In this document: one piece after another, positions 26,488 through 36,081 of the stretch
How the letters are laid out: each line of letters begins with the position of its first letter
Numbering within the stretch: position 1 is the first letter of the stretch
Assembly: GCF_023336735.1 (NCBI RefSeq)
Contig: NZ_JAMBAQ010000006.1
Span: 1 to 64,000, forward strand
Reading direction: 5' to 3'
Origin: Moraxella oculi
Lineage (GTDB): Bacteria > Pseudomonadota > Gammaproteobacteria > Pseudomonadales > Moraxellaceae
DNA length: 64,000 nucleotides
Notes under the pieces: generated by a model
What the model saw: the letters and a program-made list of their open reading frames with translations, nothing else
Told to the model about the DNA's origin: nothing
The model's database searches: none
Made by a program: the position numbers and the translations under genes

Positions 26488-27177
26488 TCACGGCTGTTTT
26501 AGATACGGCCAAGCGGCTCTTAGATAAATCACCATCGACCACAGTGTCAGTATGACCGCTATCACCATTAATACATAGCCAATCATTTCAAGGCTTTGCC
26601 AATTTAATAGCAACACTGAAATGGCAATCATCTGAAAAGCCGTCTTTAATTTACCCACATATGACACTGCTACGCTTGTACGCGCCCCAAGCTCTGCCAT
26701 CCACTCACGCAGTGCTGATACCGCAATCTCTCGTGAGATGATGACGATGGCACATACCGCCATGATGATATTGGCGTGCCATTGCACCAAGATGACCAAA
26801 GCAGCAGCAACCATCAGCTTATCTGCCACAGGATCTAAAAACCGCCCAAACGCCGAAGTGATTTGAAGCTTTCGTGCCAGATAGCCATCAAGCCAATCTG
26901 TCATCGCCGCCAAAATGAATAAAAATGTCAATAAAAAATGCCTAAGCATGCTGTCGCTATATTCAAGCATGCCAAAGCGTGCAATGGCATTATTGGTGAT
27001 CGCAGGCATGCCAATCCCCAGTGCTGGTGGCCAATAAGCGATGATGATGAATAAAGGAATCATCACGATGCGTGCGATGGTCAGATTATTAGGCAGATTA
27101 AAAATCGTATGCTTAGCTTGGCTTGACTCAGACATGACAACTGGATATTTTGGTAAGTTCGAATTTAGATAGTGCAT
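26488..27177 (-). CDS. pgsA: CDP-diacylglycerol-glycerol-3-phosphate 3-phosphatidyltransferase
   Basis: PgsA makes phosphatidylglycerol phosphate, the committed step to phosphatidylglycerol and cardiolipin. The CDP-alcohol phosphotransferase signature D-x2-DG-x2-AR-x8-G-x3-D-x3-D is complete: DWLDGYLARKL then FGRFLDPVADK. The protein has several membrane helices. The open frame gives 229 residues. An alternative start at 27135 (MSESSQAKHTIFNLPNNLTI) gives 215, nearer the family size. Neither ATG has a strong Shine-Dalgarno, so the start is uncertain. Confidence 0.93.
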   Translation of the reverse strand: MHYLNSNLPKYPVVMSESSQAKHTIFNLPNNLTIARIVMIPLFIIIAYWPPALGIGMPAITNNAIARFGMLEYSDSMLRHFLLTFLFILAAMTDWLDGYLARKLQITSAFGRFLDPVADKLMVAAALVILVQWHANIIMAVCAIVIISREIAVSALREWMAELGARTSVAVSYVGKLKTAFQMIAISVLLLNWQSLEMIGYVLMVIAVILTLWSMVIYLRAAWPYLKQP

Positions 27178-27348
27178 TGGTTGGGCGGTTGATGCACTAA
27201 TGGATAATTGAGTGGCTCATGGCAGTTTATGATACCTTATTTTAGACCGTTTTGGCGATTTATTTGTGCCATTTTTTAGATAAAATTTGCTAGGATTGGT
27301 AAGATTGTCAAAAAATACCAAAAATTTTTATTTTTTTGAAAAAAGTTG

Positions 27349-27376
27349 TTGACATATATTAAAAAATCTATATAAT
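27349..27376 (+). promoter_or_regulatory. Consensus promoter of the tRNA-Gly pair
   Basis: TTGACA (27349-27354) and TATAAT (27371-27376) are both perfect, with a 16-nt spacer, 38 nt before the first tRNA. The preceding 27178-27348 is A/T-rich upstream sequence without a gene. Confidence 0.85.
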
Positions 27377-27414
27377 ACGCCCCATGCAATGATGTATGTC
27401 ATCTATTGACAATT

Positions 27415-27490
27415 GCGGGAATAGCTCAGTTGGTAGAGCACAACCTTGCCAAGGTTGGGGTCGCGAGTTCGAATCTCGTTTCCCGCTCCA
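27415..27490 (+). tRNA. tRNA-Gly (anticodon GCC), copy 1
   Basis: It is a 76-nt cloverleaf with acceptor GCGGGAA/TTCCCGC, anticodon loop TTGCCAA and encoded CCA. It is identical to copy 2, which starts 18 nt after it. Confidence 0.96.
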
Positions 27491-27508
27491 AATATTGCAT
27501 GAATCACT

Positions 27509-27584
27509 GCGGGAATAGCTCAGTTGGTAGAGCACAACCTTGCCAAGGTTGGGGTCGCGAGTTCGAATCTCGTTTCCCGCTCCA
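27509..27584 (+). tRNA. tRNA-Gly (anticodon GCC), copy 2
   Basis: It is identical in all 76 positions to copy 1 and shares its promoter and terminator, a simple tandem duplication raising gene dosage. Confidence 0.96.
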
Positions 27585-27592
27585 AATATCTC

Positions 27593-27624
27593 AAACCCAA
27601 TTCGCAAGAATTGGGTTTTTTATT
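27593..27624 (+). terminator. Terminator of the tRNA-Gly pair
   Basis: AAACCCAATTC and GAATTGGGTTT form an 11-bp stem on a GCAA tetraloop, followed by a T-rich tract. The hairpin lies just before the next gene. Confidence 0.85.
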
Positions 27625-27639
27625 TTAATTTCCAACCAT

Positions 27640-28314
27640 ATGGCAAACTTTCGCACCCATTTGACCGTCGCCGCCATCGTTAGCATGGCACTTGCCACCA
27701 CTGGCATGCACGCCGAAATTTTTGAATTCACCACTGCCATCTTATGCGTCATTGCTGGTATGATTGGTGGTGTTTTACCCGACATTGATCTTGATCATTC
27801 GATATCTGCCAAGCACGGCTTTCTCATAGGCAGCTTGATCACTTCTACTCTCATTGTCATCTTGCATGTCAATGCTAATCATAGCAACAATCTTGCGGCA
27901 AATTCACTCATGCTTTGGATATGTAGCTTTGTCATCATTCGGTATCTGTTGCTTGAAAGTTTTAGTCGATTGACAGTGCATCGTGGCATCGTGCATTCCG
28001 TACCATACATGGCAATATTTGCACTCTTATTGATACATGGGTTATTCTTTGGCATGAATCTGACAGCACTCACCAGCTGGATGATTGGGGCGTTTTTGTT
28101 TGTTGGTAGTATGGTGCATTTGCTGCTTGATGAGATCTATAGCGTCAATGTACTCAATCTGCGTCTTAAAAAATCTTTTGGCACAGCGTTTAAGTTTTTT
28201 GAATTTAGCAAGCCTTTGCAGTATGTTGCATTATATGGCTTGATAGGGGTGCTATTCATCTACGCACCTCCCCATCAAGAATTTTGGCAAAATTTAAAAA
28301 GACTCATCAGCTAA
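27640..28314 (+). CDS. YdjM-like membrane-bound metal-dependent hydrolase (DUF457)
   Basis: The reading frame is open from 27406 but crosses both tRNAs and their terminator. The real start is the ATG at 27640 (224 residues, MANFRTHLTVAAIVSMALAT). The DUF457/YdjM pattern is present: the early His, GGVLPDIDLDHS (His/Asp cluster), a central VHRGIVHS and a later HLLLDEI, spread over about five hydrophobic helices. Family members are inner-membrane proteins of unclear substrate; E. coli YdjM is under LexA control. No LexA box is seen here. The Shine-Dalgarno is weak. Confidence 0.85.
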   Translation: MANFRTHLTVAAIVSMALATTGMHAEIFEFTTAILCVIAGMIGGVLPDIDLDHSISAKHGFLIGSLITSTLIVILHVNANHSNNLAANSLMLWICSFVIIRYLLLESFSRLTVHRGIVHSVPYMAIFALLLIHGLFFGMNLTALTSWMIGAFLFVGSMVHLLLDEIYSVNVLNLRLKKSFGTAFKFFEFSKPLQYVALYGLIGVLFIYAPPHQEFWQNLKRLIS

Positions 28315-28639
28315 CCCCCATGTCGCAACTTCAATTATTGAATAAATTACCGCCTAAGTTCAAGAATTGGCAGATAGTTTCATTGCTTTTACAAATCGCG
28401 CTTGGGCATTTTACTCTTTGGCAATCACTCTGTCTGTGCAATTAAAACAGATGGCTCGTCCTTTGATACGCACGAGCAAGTCGTTGATGAACTTTATCAT
28501 GGCAATCGCCCAGCACCAGCTGTCTGAATTTTTTAACCTTGCCATTGATGATCTTGGGTGTTATTTAAGATGCTGTCGCAACATTCCTAGATGTGATGGG
28601 CGTGAAATACGCCCCAATCACACAATGACATGTGTCAAA
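28315..28639. other. Intergenic stretch, possible decayed coding sequence
   Basis: A short frame from the ATG at 28320 (about 41 codons, MSQLQLLNKLPPKFKNWQIV) and an overlapping frame at 28367-28732 look weakly protein-like. Neither has a good ribosome site, and the second runs into the convergent DUF3025 gene. I cannot support a functional gene. Confidence 0.3.
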
Positions 28640-29491
28640 TCAAGCCCTCCTACCCTTGCGAAACACAAAGTCATCATCATAAAAAGATGCGTCCTGACCT
28701 TCCCAAAAATAAGGCACGCCCAAAATCGGTAGCGGTGATAAGTCTTTTGGCGTCGCCCCATCAATCAGCCAATCATCAAGTTTTTGAGCAAGTAGATTAT
28801 CCAAAGCAGTCAGTTTCTCCGCTTCACTTTTAGCAAAAAAAGTAGCGGACACCTTAACTGTCAGGGCATGGCTACACAAAGACTTTCTGGGGCGAACCAG
28901 CTGTTCTAACAAAGCATGACCAAAAATAAATACTTGTGCTTTGTCATCAGCACTTGAACGCTTGGGGTCATGCCAGTGATGCCTTGGAGCGATCAACGCA
29001 TTTTGCCAATCAAACTGCTTTAATGCTTGAGCAATACAATCATCACTGACTGCCAAAATCACCCCATTTTCATCAAAAACCGTAATGGCATCACGAACAC
29101 GATTGCGTCCACGGGCATTCATATCTTTTGCCATCTCACGAATGTGAGCATGATTAAGCAGTGATTTTGATTTGGGAAATACCGACCAAATGCAAGCACC
29201 GAACCAGTCGTGCAGATTGTTTCTGGTGGGAATGTTTCTTGTTTGATGAATGTGCATTTCATAAGCCGTGCCATGCGGCAAATCATCTTGGCTGACGAAA
29301 ATTAAACGCTGATTGGTGTTGTGGAGCATCGGCGTGATGGCTTGCTGATTAAAATAAGCATTTAACCAATCGGAAAGCTCGTCCACTAGCACGCTGTCTT
29401 TAAACGCATGATGAATATGTCTATAAGGCATCAGCCATGGCACTTGAGCATCGATCATGCCAAATTGGGTCAAAAAATCACTCATAATCAT
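28640..29491 (-). CDS. DUF3025 family protein, unknown function
   Basis: The 283 residues match the DUF3025 family by layout: an N-terminal block with PWLMPYRHIHHAF, then LPHGTAYEMHIHQTRNIPTR, the conserved NLHDWFGACIWSVFPKSK, and RGRNRVRDAITVFDENGVIL in the middle. No signal peptide or membrane helix is visible, so it is probably cytoplasmic. The reaction, if any, is unknown. Met3 (29485) is an alternative start; neither has a Shine-Dalgarno. It is transcribed alone. Confidence 0.85.
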   Translation of the reverse strand: MIMSDFLTQFGMIDAQVPWLMPYRHIHHAFKDSVLVDELSDWLNAYFNQQAITPMLHNTNQRLIFVSQDDLPHGTAYEMHIHQTRNIPTRNNLHDWFGACIWSVFPKSKSLLNHAHIREMAKDMNARGRNRVRDAITVFDENGVILAVSDDCIAQALKQFDWQNALIAPRHHWHDPKRSSADDKAQVFIFGHALLEQLVRPRKSLCSHALTVKVSATFFAKSEAEKLTALDNLLAQKLDDWLIDGATPKDLSPLPILGVPYFWEGQDASFYDDDFVFRKGRRA

Positions 29492-29747
29492 ACATTAAAA
29501 TTAACACGAACTCTTAAAGCAGCAACATCATTACCGCCGCTCACAAAGCATCATCAATGCAAACACATCAGATGAGAAAATCTGTATCATCAAAGCACCA
29601 TTTGAGAATGACTGGCTGATGAATTCTCATTCTACCATAAAACCCACCATAAAGCTTTAAACATCTGGCTTACCCCAAACACTTACCCTAAACAATGCTG
29701 TATCAGGAGTGCTTGAATGCTGTGCCGTACCGATTGACACTGGCAAT

Positions 29748-29780
29748 AAAAAAACGCCCAAAATGGCTTGAGCGTTTTTT
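29748..29780 (-). terminator. Terminator of htpG
   Basis: On the minus strand ACGCTCAA and TTTGGGCGT pair imperfectly, followed by seven U. The rest of the 29492-29803 gap shows no gene. Confidence 0.7.
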
Positions 29781-29803
29781 ATGGGTATGAGGACTGCCAT
29801 CGA

Positions 29804-31741
29804 TCATTTAAGCAACAGCTTATTGATACGCTTCAAATACTCCGCAGGGTCATCAAGCTGTCCACCATCTGACAACACCGCTTGGTCAAAGATGACTTGG
29901 GCAAGATCATCAAAGTCGCCACTGTTTTCAAGGCGGGTGATAAGGGGGTGCATTGGGTTGATTTCAAGCGTTGGCTTGACATCAGGCACAGGCTGACCCA
30001 TTGCTTTTAGCATTTGAGCCATTTGCGGAGTCAACTCGCCATCGCCCACCACAAGGCAAGCAGGACTATCTACCAGACGGCTCGACACTCGCACATCTTT
30101 GGCCCGCTCACCCAAAACCCCTTTTAAGCGGTCAACAACAGGCTTGAATGCTTCTTCTTGTTTTTTGGCTTCTTCTTTTTCAGCTTCATCGGTCAAATCG
30201 CCCAAATCCACCGCCCCTTTGGCAATGTTTTTTAACGGCGTGCCGTCAAACTCGGTCAAGAAATTCATCGCCCACTCGTCCACTTTTGAGGTCATCAAAA
30301 TCACTTCAATGCCTTTTTTATTGAACAATTCCAACTGTGGTGAATTTTTGGCACTCGCTAAATGATCGGCGGTCAGATAATAAATCGCACTCTGTCCTTC
30401 TTTCATTCTTGCCTTATAATCAGCAAAACCTGTGGAAATCTCGCTGTTTTGGTTTGTGGCATAGCGTAACAGTTTGGCAATGCGTTCTTGGTTGGCTCGG
30501 TCCTCACCTAAGCCTTCTTTTAAAACATCGCCAAATTCGGCATAGAACGCCTTAAACTTGTCTTGTTTTTCATCATCTTCACTGTTTGCCAAGCTTGCTA
30601 AAAGAGTCAAAATACGACGCGCGTTACCATCACGGATTGCCTTAACATCACGAGATTCTTGCAAGATTTCACGGCTGACATTCAGCGGTAAATCAGCAGT
30701 ATCAATCACGCCTTTAACAAAACGCAGATACATCGGTAGAAGCTGCTCGGCATCATCCATGATGAACACACGCTTCACATACAGTTTAAGCCCTCGTTGC
30801 TGTTCACGGGCATATAGGTCGTATGGGGCTTTGGTCGGAATGTACAAAAGCTGGGTATATTGCACACGCCCTTCCACACGATTGTGCGTCCATGCCAAAG
30901 GGTCACTAAAGTCATAGCTTAGATTCTTATAAAAGCCCCGATACTCATCATCAGAAATCTCAGAGCTGTCTTTTGTCCACAGGGCAGATGCTTTATTGAT
31001 GGTTTCCCATTCATCGGTCAGCACATATTGACCTTTGCCTGCAACCACTTCGCCCTTGTCATCAAGTTCATCTTGCCACTCTTCTTTGTGCATTTGAATG
31101 GGCAAGCTGATGTGATCGGAATATTTGGCAACTAAGGATTTGATTTTGTAGCGGTCAAGGTAATTTTTATCACCATCTTCATCTGCCCCTGCGTATTCAT
31201 CTTTTAAGTGCAGGGTGATGGTCGTACCACGATTTGCCTTTTCAATGGTTTGAGTGGTGAATGCTCCTGTACCATCCGACACCCAGCGTACGCCGTTAGC
31301 GACTGGCTCGCCTGCCTTACGACTTTCAACGGTAATTTTATCCGCCACGATAAAGCCAGAATAAAAACCCACACCAAACTGACCAATCAAATGCCCATCT
31401 TTTTTATCAGATTCGGATAGGTTATCAATAAATGCTTTGGTGCCCGACTTGGCAATTGTTCCCAGATTTTCAATGGCTTCAGCTTCAGTCATGCCAATGC
31501 CATTGTCGCTGATGGTCAATGTTTTGGCATCACGGTCAAAGTCAAGCTTGATCGCCAACTCGCCATCATTTTCAAACAAATCGCCATTGGTGGTTGCCAA
31601 AAAACGCAACTTATCACATGCGTCAGACGCATTAGAAATGAGCTCACGGATAAAAATGTCGGGATTTGAGTATAAAGAATGTGTTACTAAGTGCAGAAGT
31701 TTGGCAACTTCAGCTTCAAATTGATGGTTGATTACACTCAT
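29804..31741 (-). CDS. htpG: Chaperone HtpG (Hsp90)
   Basis: This is an ATP-dependent cytosolic chaperone. At 645 residues it is close to the family (about 624). The GHKL ATPase domain is clear: [27 protein letters not shown] and [11 protein letters not shown], with FGVGFYSGF as the lid and nucleotide motif. The middle-domain block [20 protein letters not shown] and [12 protein letters not shown] follow. GGAG lies 7 nt before the ATG. No sigma-32-type promoter could be assigned with confidence. Confidence 0.97.
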   Translation of the reverse strand: MSVINHQFEAEVAKLLHLVTHSLYSNPDIFIRELISNASDACDKLRFLATTNGDLFENDGELAIKLDFDRDAKTLTISDNGIGMTEAEAIENLGTIAKSGTKAFIDNLSESDKKDGHLIGQFGVGFYSGFIVADKITVESRKAGEPVANGVRWVSDGTGAFTTQTIEKANRGTTITLHLKDEYAGADEDGDKNYLDRYKIKSLVAKYSDHISLPIQMHKEEWQDELDDKGEVVAGKGQYVLTDEWETINKASALWTKDSSEISDDEYRGFYKNLSYDFSDPLAWTHNRVEGRVQYTQLLYIPTKAPYDLYAREQQRGLKLYVKRVFIMDDAEQLLPMYLRFVKGVIDTADLPLNVSREILQESRDVKAIRDGNARRILTLLASLANSEDDEKQDKFKAFYAEFGDVLKEGLGEDRANQERIAKLLRYATNQNSEISTGFADYKARMKEGQSAIYYLTADHLASAKNSPQLELFNKKGIEVILMTSKVDEWAMNFLTEFDGTPLKNIAKGAVDLGDLTDEAEKEEAKKQEEAFKPVVDRLKGVLGERAKDVRVSSRLVDSPACLVVGDGELTPQMAQMLKAMGQPVPDVKPTLEINPMHPLITRLENSGDFDDLAQVIFDQAVLSDGGQLDDPAEYLKRINKLLLK

Positions 31742-32150
31742 GTCATTGCTCCATTATGGTTGATTTTGAACTTGTATGATTTAGGGTTGATGGTAGGATT
31801 CTTCAAGAGTAGGTGATGATATTTGATGATAAAATTATCAACCGTCATCTCATAATTAAAAATGAATAAGCACATACCAGCCCAGCCTCTCATAAAACCA
31901 CCGTTTTTACCAATCCGTCCAACCCAACACTTCATGGAAAAAATTCATATGCACTTTTTGTCAAAGTTACATTCATTAAGATGACAAGCAAAGCAAACAG
32001 TCAATGCCACCACATATTTTTGATCATTTCTTTTTTTGATATAATATAACATATTGATTTTATTAAATTTTTTTCTTTACCTAATGGTCAAATTATGCTA
32101 ATGTAATAATGAGTTTTTAGTCCATCACTTCAATACAAAAGGAGCATACC
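31742..32150 (+). promoter_or_regulatory. Divergent region between htpG and adh, with a possible adh promoter
   Basis: TTTTGA (32018-32023) and TATAAT (32040-32045) are 16 nt apart and would give a leader of about 100 nt for the dehydrogenase. The remaining sequence is A/T-rich with no gene I can support. Confidence 0.35.
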
Positions 32151-33230
32151 ATGACTACCATGAAAGCGATGACCTACTATGGTGAAAATGACATTCGTTT
32201 TGAGGACCGTCCAAAGCCCACCATCATCGACCCAACAGATGCCATCATAAAAATGACCAAAACCACCATTTGCGGTACAGATTTGGGTATTTGGAAAGGC
32301 AAAAACCCAGAAATCGAAGCCACTGCTCGTGAAAAAACAGGCGAATGGAATGGTCGCATCTTAGGGCATGAAGGCATTGGCATTGTTGAAGAAGTTGGCT
32401 CTGCCGTCAAAAACTTCAAAAAAGGCGATAAAGTCATCGTTTCTTGTGTGAGCCGCTGCGGTTCTTGTGAAAATTGCCAAAAGCAACTGTACTCTCATTG
32501 CCAGCAAGATGGCGGTTGGATCATGGGCTACATGATTGACGGTACACAAGCTGAATATGTACGCACTCCTTTTGCCGACAACTCTTTGTATATCCTGCCA
32601 GACAATCTAAATACAGATGTCGCTGTATTCCTATCAGACGCCCTACCAACAGGACATGAAATCGGTGTGCAGTACGGAGATGTCAAACCAGGAGATACTG
32701 TTGCCATCGTAGGCGCAGGTCCTGTGGGCATGGGCTGTCTATTGACAGGTCAGCTGTACTCACCATCTACCATCATCGTGATTGACATGGATGAAAACCG
32801 CCTAGCCATGGCAAAAGAGATGGGTGCGACACACATCATCAACCCAAACAAGGAAGACGCTGTCGCCAAGGTGTTAGAAATCACTGGCGGTCGTGGCGTG
32901 GACTGTGCCATGGAAGCTGTCGGTTATCCTGCAACTTGGGATATTTGCCAAAAAATCGTTAAAGAAGGCGGTAACATTGCCAATGTGGGTGTTCATGGTC
33001 AACCAGTAAGCTTTGAGTTGAACAAACTTTGGATTAAAAACCTAAAAATTACCACAGGCTTGGTCAATGCCAACACAACTGGCATGCTATTAAAGGCATG
33101 TGAGTGCAGTAAATTACCAATGGACAAACTGGCAACACACCATTTTAAATTCAGCGAAATTGAAAAAGCTTATGATGTGTTCAAACACGCCTCAGAAACA
33201 AAAGCGATGAAAGTGGTGATTGAATATTAA
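32151..33230 (+). CDS. Zinc-dependent alcohol dehydrogenase
   Basis: This is a medium-chain dehydrogenase/reductase of 359 residues. The catalytic zinc ligands are in TTICGTDLGIW and GRILGHEGIGIVEEVG. The structural zinc site is CGSCENCQKQLYSHC. The NAD(P)-binding Rossmann motif is VAIVGAGPVGMG. The overall pattern resembles bacterial 2,3-butanediol or isopropanol-type dehydrogenases, but the substrate is not readable from sequence. AAAAGGAG precedes the ATG, a strong ribosome site, so it may be highly expressed. It stands alone. Confidence 0.92.
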   Translation: MTTMKAMTYYGENDIRFEDRPKPTIIDPTDAIIKMTKTTICGTDLGIWKGKNPEIEATAREKTGEWNGRILGHEGIGIVEEVGSAVKNFKKGDKVIVSCVSRCGSCENCQKQLYSHCQQDGGWIMGYMIDGTQAEYVRTPFADNSLYILPDNLNTDVAVFLSDALPTGHEIGVQYGDVKPGDTVAIVGAGPVGMGCLLTGQLYSPSTIIVIDMDENRLAMAKEMGATHIINPNKEDAVAKVLEITGGRGVDCAMEAVGYPATWDICQKIVKEGGNIANVGVHGQPVSFELNKLWIKNLKITTGLVNANTTGMLLKACECSKLPMDKLATHHFKFSEIEKAYDVFKHASETKAMKVVIEY

Positions 33231-33250
33231 TCATCTGCATCAATCCCTTC

Positions 33251-33287
33251 TGACAAAGCGGCCATATCACCTTGGTCGCTTTGTCAT
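33251..33287. terminator. Long hairpin after the alcohol dehydrogenase
   Basis: TGACAAAGCGGCC pairs with GGTCGCTTTGTCA around an 11-nt loop. It lacks a U-tract and may protect the 3' end or act with Rho. Confidence 0.45.
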
Positions 33288-33411
33288 AACAGCTTGATGG
33301 TCATGACAGATGATTGCCATCAATCAAATCATCACTTGTAAAACAGCTTATCAATAAATGTTTGGAAAGATGTGGCATTTGCCATCATCTCATCAAGCCT
33401 AGCAAAACCCC

Positions 33412-34299
33412 CTAAACGCTTGCTCCCACACTGCGCGCCAAGGCAATACCCTCCTCAATGGTCATGTAGGTTTTCTTACTAGGGGTATCACGAAAAACTA
33501 TCGCACCGTCTTTAAACACCAAACATTCATCAACCGCAATCTGTTGCCAGTGTTCATTACTGGTAAGCGGTATGGTTACGATGACGGCGACTTTATCTTT
33601 GCTGGTGGTGACATCTTTAAAATCCACGCTCATCTCCCCATCAGACAAATACGCTTCACCAAAGGGTGCTTGACGAATCAAATAAAACAGCAAACTGCCC
33701 GCATACGCCAGCTGCCACCGACCATTGGAAATCAGGCAATTAAACAGACCATTCGCAGATAAATATCGGCACTGTGCAGTCAAAAAAGTAAACAAAGTCT
33801 CGTCTGAAGGGCGAGTTTTGAATGCCGATTTTAGGCGGTTTAACAGATAGCAAAAAGCCAGTTCGCTGTCGGTCGTTCCCACGGGCGTATAATGCTCAGC
33901 ATTACCATTGGTATGAAGTCTGTGAGTGCGACGAATGAAGCTGTCGGTCATTTGTCCATTGTGAGCAAATGCCCACTGTTCACCCCACACCTCACGCACA
34001 AAAGGGTGTACATTTGCCAAGTTATTTTTTTCGCCTGTGGTTGCCTTTCTGATATGGGCAATGACATTCATCGCACGAATTGGATAGTGATTGACCAGAT
34101 CCGCCACAGGCGACAGATAAGACGGCTGATTGTCATGAAATTGACGCAGGCCAATATCTCCAGAATCGCTTTTTTCAAAAAAAGCAATACCAAAACCATC
34201 TTCATGATGATCAGTAGCACCACCACGCTGCCGAAAACCTGCAAAACTAAAACCGATGTCAGTCGGTGTATTACAACTCATTCCCAATAATTGGCACAT
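33412..34299 (-). CDS. Class II glutamine amidotransferase (YafJ-like)
   Basis: The 295 residues begin MCQLLGMSCNTPTDIGFSFA. The Cys2 is the N-terminal nucleophile of class II glutamine amidotransferases after Met removal. RQRGGATDHHEDGFGIAFF, VIAHIRKATTGEKNNLANVH and FAHNGQMTD are the glutaminase-domain motifs. There is no synthase domain, so the partner or acceptor is unknown; YafJ-type proteins remain poorly characterised. AGG precedes the ATG. It stands alone. Confidence 0.9.
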   Translation of the reverse strand: MCQLLGMSCNTPTDIGFSFAGFRQRGGATDHHEDGFGIAFFEKSDSGDIGLRQFHDNQPSYLSPVADLVNHYPIRAMNVIAHIRKATTGEKNNLANVHPFVREVWGEQWAFAHNGQMTDSFIRRTHRLHTNGNAEHYTPVGTTDSELAFCYLLNRLKSAFKTRPSDETLFTFLTAQCRYLSANGLFNCLISNGRWQLAYAGSLLFYLIRQAPFGEAYLSDGEMSVDFKDVTTSKDKVAVIVTIPLTSNEHWQQIAVDECLVFKDGAIVFRDTPSKKTYMTIEEGIALARSVGASV

Positions 34300-34653
34300 A
34301 AATTACCTACTTAACACTAAACATTTCCAAGAAGTCGCTTTGATCAGCCTGCATGCGACAAAGCACCCTTTTGGGATGATTGTCAATAATGATTGTTCGT
34401 CATCATCACTCCATCTTATCTTAGGCTGCCTCTAAAATTACCGTTAAAAATAAGAATGCCCACGCCGTTAGTACATTGTTTCAGGCATAGGCAACTTTTA
34501 GATTGACGACAAAGTCATCGCCAAACTTTTCTCATTTGACACACTCTTTACAATCACGGCAATCCGCTCTTCACTGGCGACATAACTTTCAATCAAAGAT
34601 ACCCCAAATTCCACAACACTGCCAGCTCTTAACCAACCAACAAATAAAGGCGC
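34300..34653. other. Intergenic gap between the amidotransferase gene and thrB
   Basis: There is no gene, RNA or strong terminator that I can support in this stretch. Confidence 0.4.
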
Positions 34654-35667
34654 TTAAAACGGTGAGCAAGCAATACGCCCCCAATGATACGCCGCCAATC
34701 GCTTCATCAGGTCTGGATTTTTCACCATGATGTCATCACCCATTCGACCTTGCTCTCGGTTATGATGAATGACATTAAGCCGAAGCAGCCAAAAAATTGT
34801 GGCAGAATACGCCAGCATGATGGGCAAGGCGTTTTTTTCATTGGCTGTCAAAGAACGAATAGACTCATAGCCATTAATAAAGGCGATCATCTTATCAGTA
34901 TTAAAATTAACACTCTCGCCATCAATCGCATTCCCCCAAGTGGTACAAAAATCATTGATGGTAATGGCAATGTCCATCACATAATGCTCAATGGAAACTT
35001 CAGTAAAATCCAGCAGTCCTGTCAAAGTGGCTGCTTTATCCGAAAAATCCCACAGCGTATTATCAGTGAACATGTCCAGATGGCATAATCCTTGTGGCAA
35101 ATCCTTTGGTAGCTTGGTATACGCCGCCCAAATATCATTCATCAAACAAGCCTCATCAGCAGGCATGAAGCTGACTTCACGCTCCTTAACTCTTACCCAA
35201 TCATAAAGCGGCACAGCATACTTTTCAATGGGCTTGAGTGTCTGGAGAGTCTGATGAAGTGTTGCCAAAGCTTTTCCCATCTCAAAACACATCGCCTCAT
35301 CGGTATGAGTTGGGTGCCGCCCTGACAATGTTGGCACGATTAAAATGGCTTTATTTTCGTATCGCATGACACAATCAGAGCCAATATCCTGACCTTTTGC
35401 GGTCCGCTTGATGAGTGGTGTGGCGATGGGCAATCTGTCTTTTAAGGCATGCATGATGGTTGCCATCTTGATGATGTCAGCTGGCATTCTCTCCTCAAAC
35501 AGCGTAAAGACATAGCCATACTCATCATCACCATCTGTATCGGCCTGAATGAACCAATTGGAATTTTTGATGCCTTGCGTGATTGGCATGGCCTTTTTGA
35601 ATGCCACCCCAAATAAGCCACAAAACGCAAAAAATTCATCATCCGAAAGGTGTGTGTAGACTGACAT
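34654..35667 (-). CDS. thrB: Homoserine kinase, type II (ThrB, aminoglycoside phosphotransferase fold)
   Basis: This enzyme phosphorylates homoserine in threonine synthesis. I start at 35667 (337 residues), where the product begins MSVYTHLSDDEFFAFCGLFG, the usual N-terminus of this family. The frame is open to 35724. The ITQGIKNSNWF segment binds nucleotide. The catalytic loop is LPQGLCHLDMFTDNTLW (His-x-Asp) and the metal site is GLLDFTEVSIEHYVMDIAI. It is unrelated to GHMP-type ThrB of enterobacteria. The ribosome site is weak. No other threonine gene is adjacent. Confidence 0.9.
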   Translation of the reverse strand: MSVYTHLSDDEFFAFCGLFGVAFKKAMPITQGIKNSNWFIQADTDGDDEYGYVFTLFEERMPADIIKMATIMHALKDRLPIATPLIKRTAKGQDIGSDCVMRYENKAILIVPTLSGRHPTHTDEAMCFEMGKALATLHQTLQTLKPIEKYAVPLYDWVRVKEREVSFMPADEACLMNDIWAAYTKLPKDLPQGLCHLDMFTDNTLWDFSDKAATLTGLLDFTEVSIEHYVMDIAITINDFCTTWGNAIDGESVNFNTDKMIAFINGYESIRSLTANEKNALPIMLAYSATIFWLLRLNVIHHNREQGRMGDDIMVKNPDLMKRLAAYHWGRIACSPF

Positions 35668-35745
35668 GACGGCTTTTTTCCAATAAATATTAAAAAATTT
35701 TCTAAACAACCACTCCAAATCCATGATCCATCAAGATTTAAGATG

Positions 35746-35949
35746 TCAAATTGCTACATCCAAGTACCGCTCACCCCTTAAAATAAACATGACCATCTTT
35801 TTAAAAGCCATGTCATCTGTTGGGGTTTTAGGGTGATTATTTAGGGCGTTTTTTTGTAAGAACATCAACAACTCAATACCGGGGTATTTTAAATCTTTTT
35901 GGCTGATTTTGCCATAATAAAAAACATACATGAGAACATAAAAAAACAC
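35746..35949 (-). CDS. Possible small hypothetical protein upstream of thrB
   Basis: The 67-codon frame gives a hydrophobic start and a mixed C-terminal half (TDDMAFKKMVMFILRGERYL). There is no convincing ribosome site and no recognised family, so it may be a chance frame. It is on the same strand as thrB and 78 nt ahead of it. The rest of 35668-36081 is A/T-rich without other features. Confidence 0.25.
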   Translation of the reverse strand: MFFYVLMYVFYYGKISQKDLKYPGIELLMFLQKNALNNHPKTPTDDMAFKKMVMFILRGERYLDVAI

Positions 35950-36081
35950 CCCTCATTTTCACATCAACAATACCCAACCCCAATACACCGCCCACACTGA
36001 TCTTGATTGATTTATTTATTTTTACGGTTTAAGATTATGCTATAATGAAAAGTTTTCATAAATATTCATGGCTGGTAGGTA

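Noticed and set aside
27415-27584. Tandem tRNA-Gly copies as attachment-site duplication
   Set aside because: Both are complete 76-nt genes 18 nt apart with nothing inserted between them; simple gene duplication explains them.
27406-27639. N-terminal extension of the YdjM-like protein
   Set aside because: The frame is a translation of two tRNA-Gly genes and their terminator; the real start is 27640.
28367-28732. 121-codon plus-strand frame
   Set aside because: It overlaps the convergent DUF3025 gene, lacks a ribosome site and has no recognisable motif; at best a relic.
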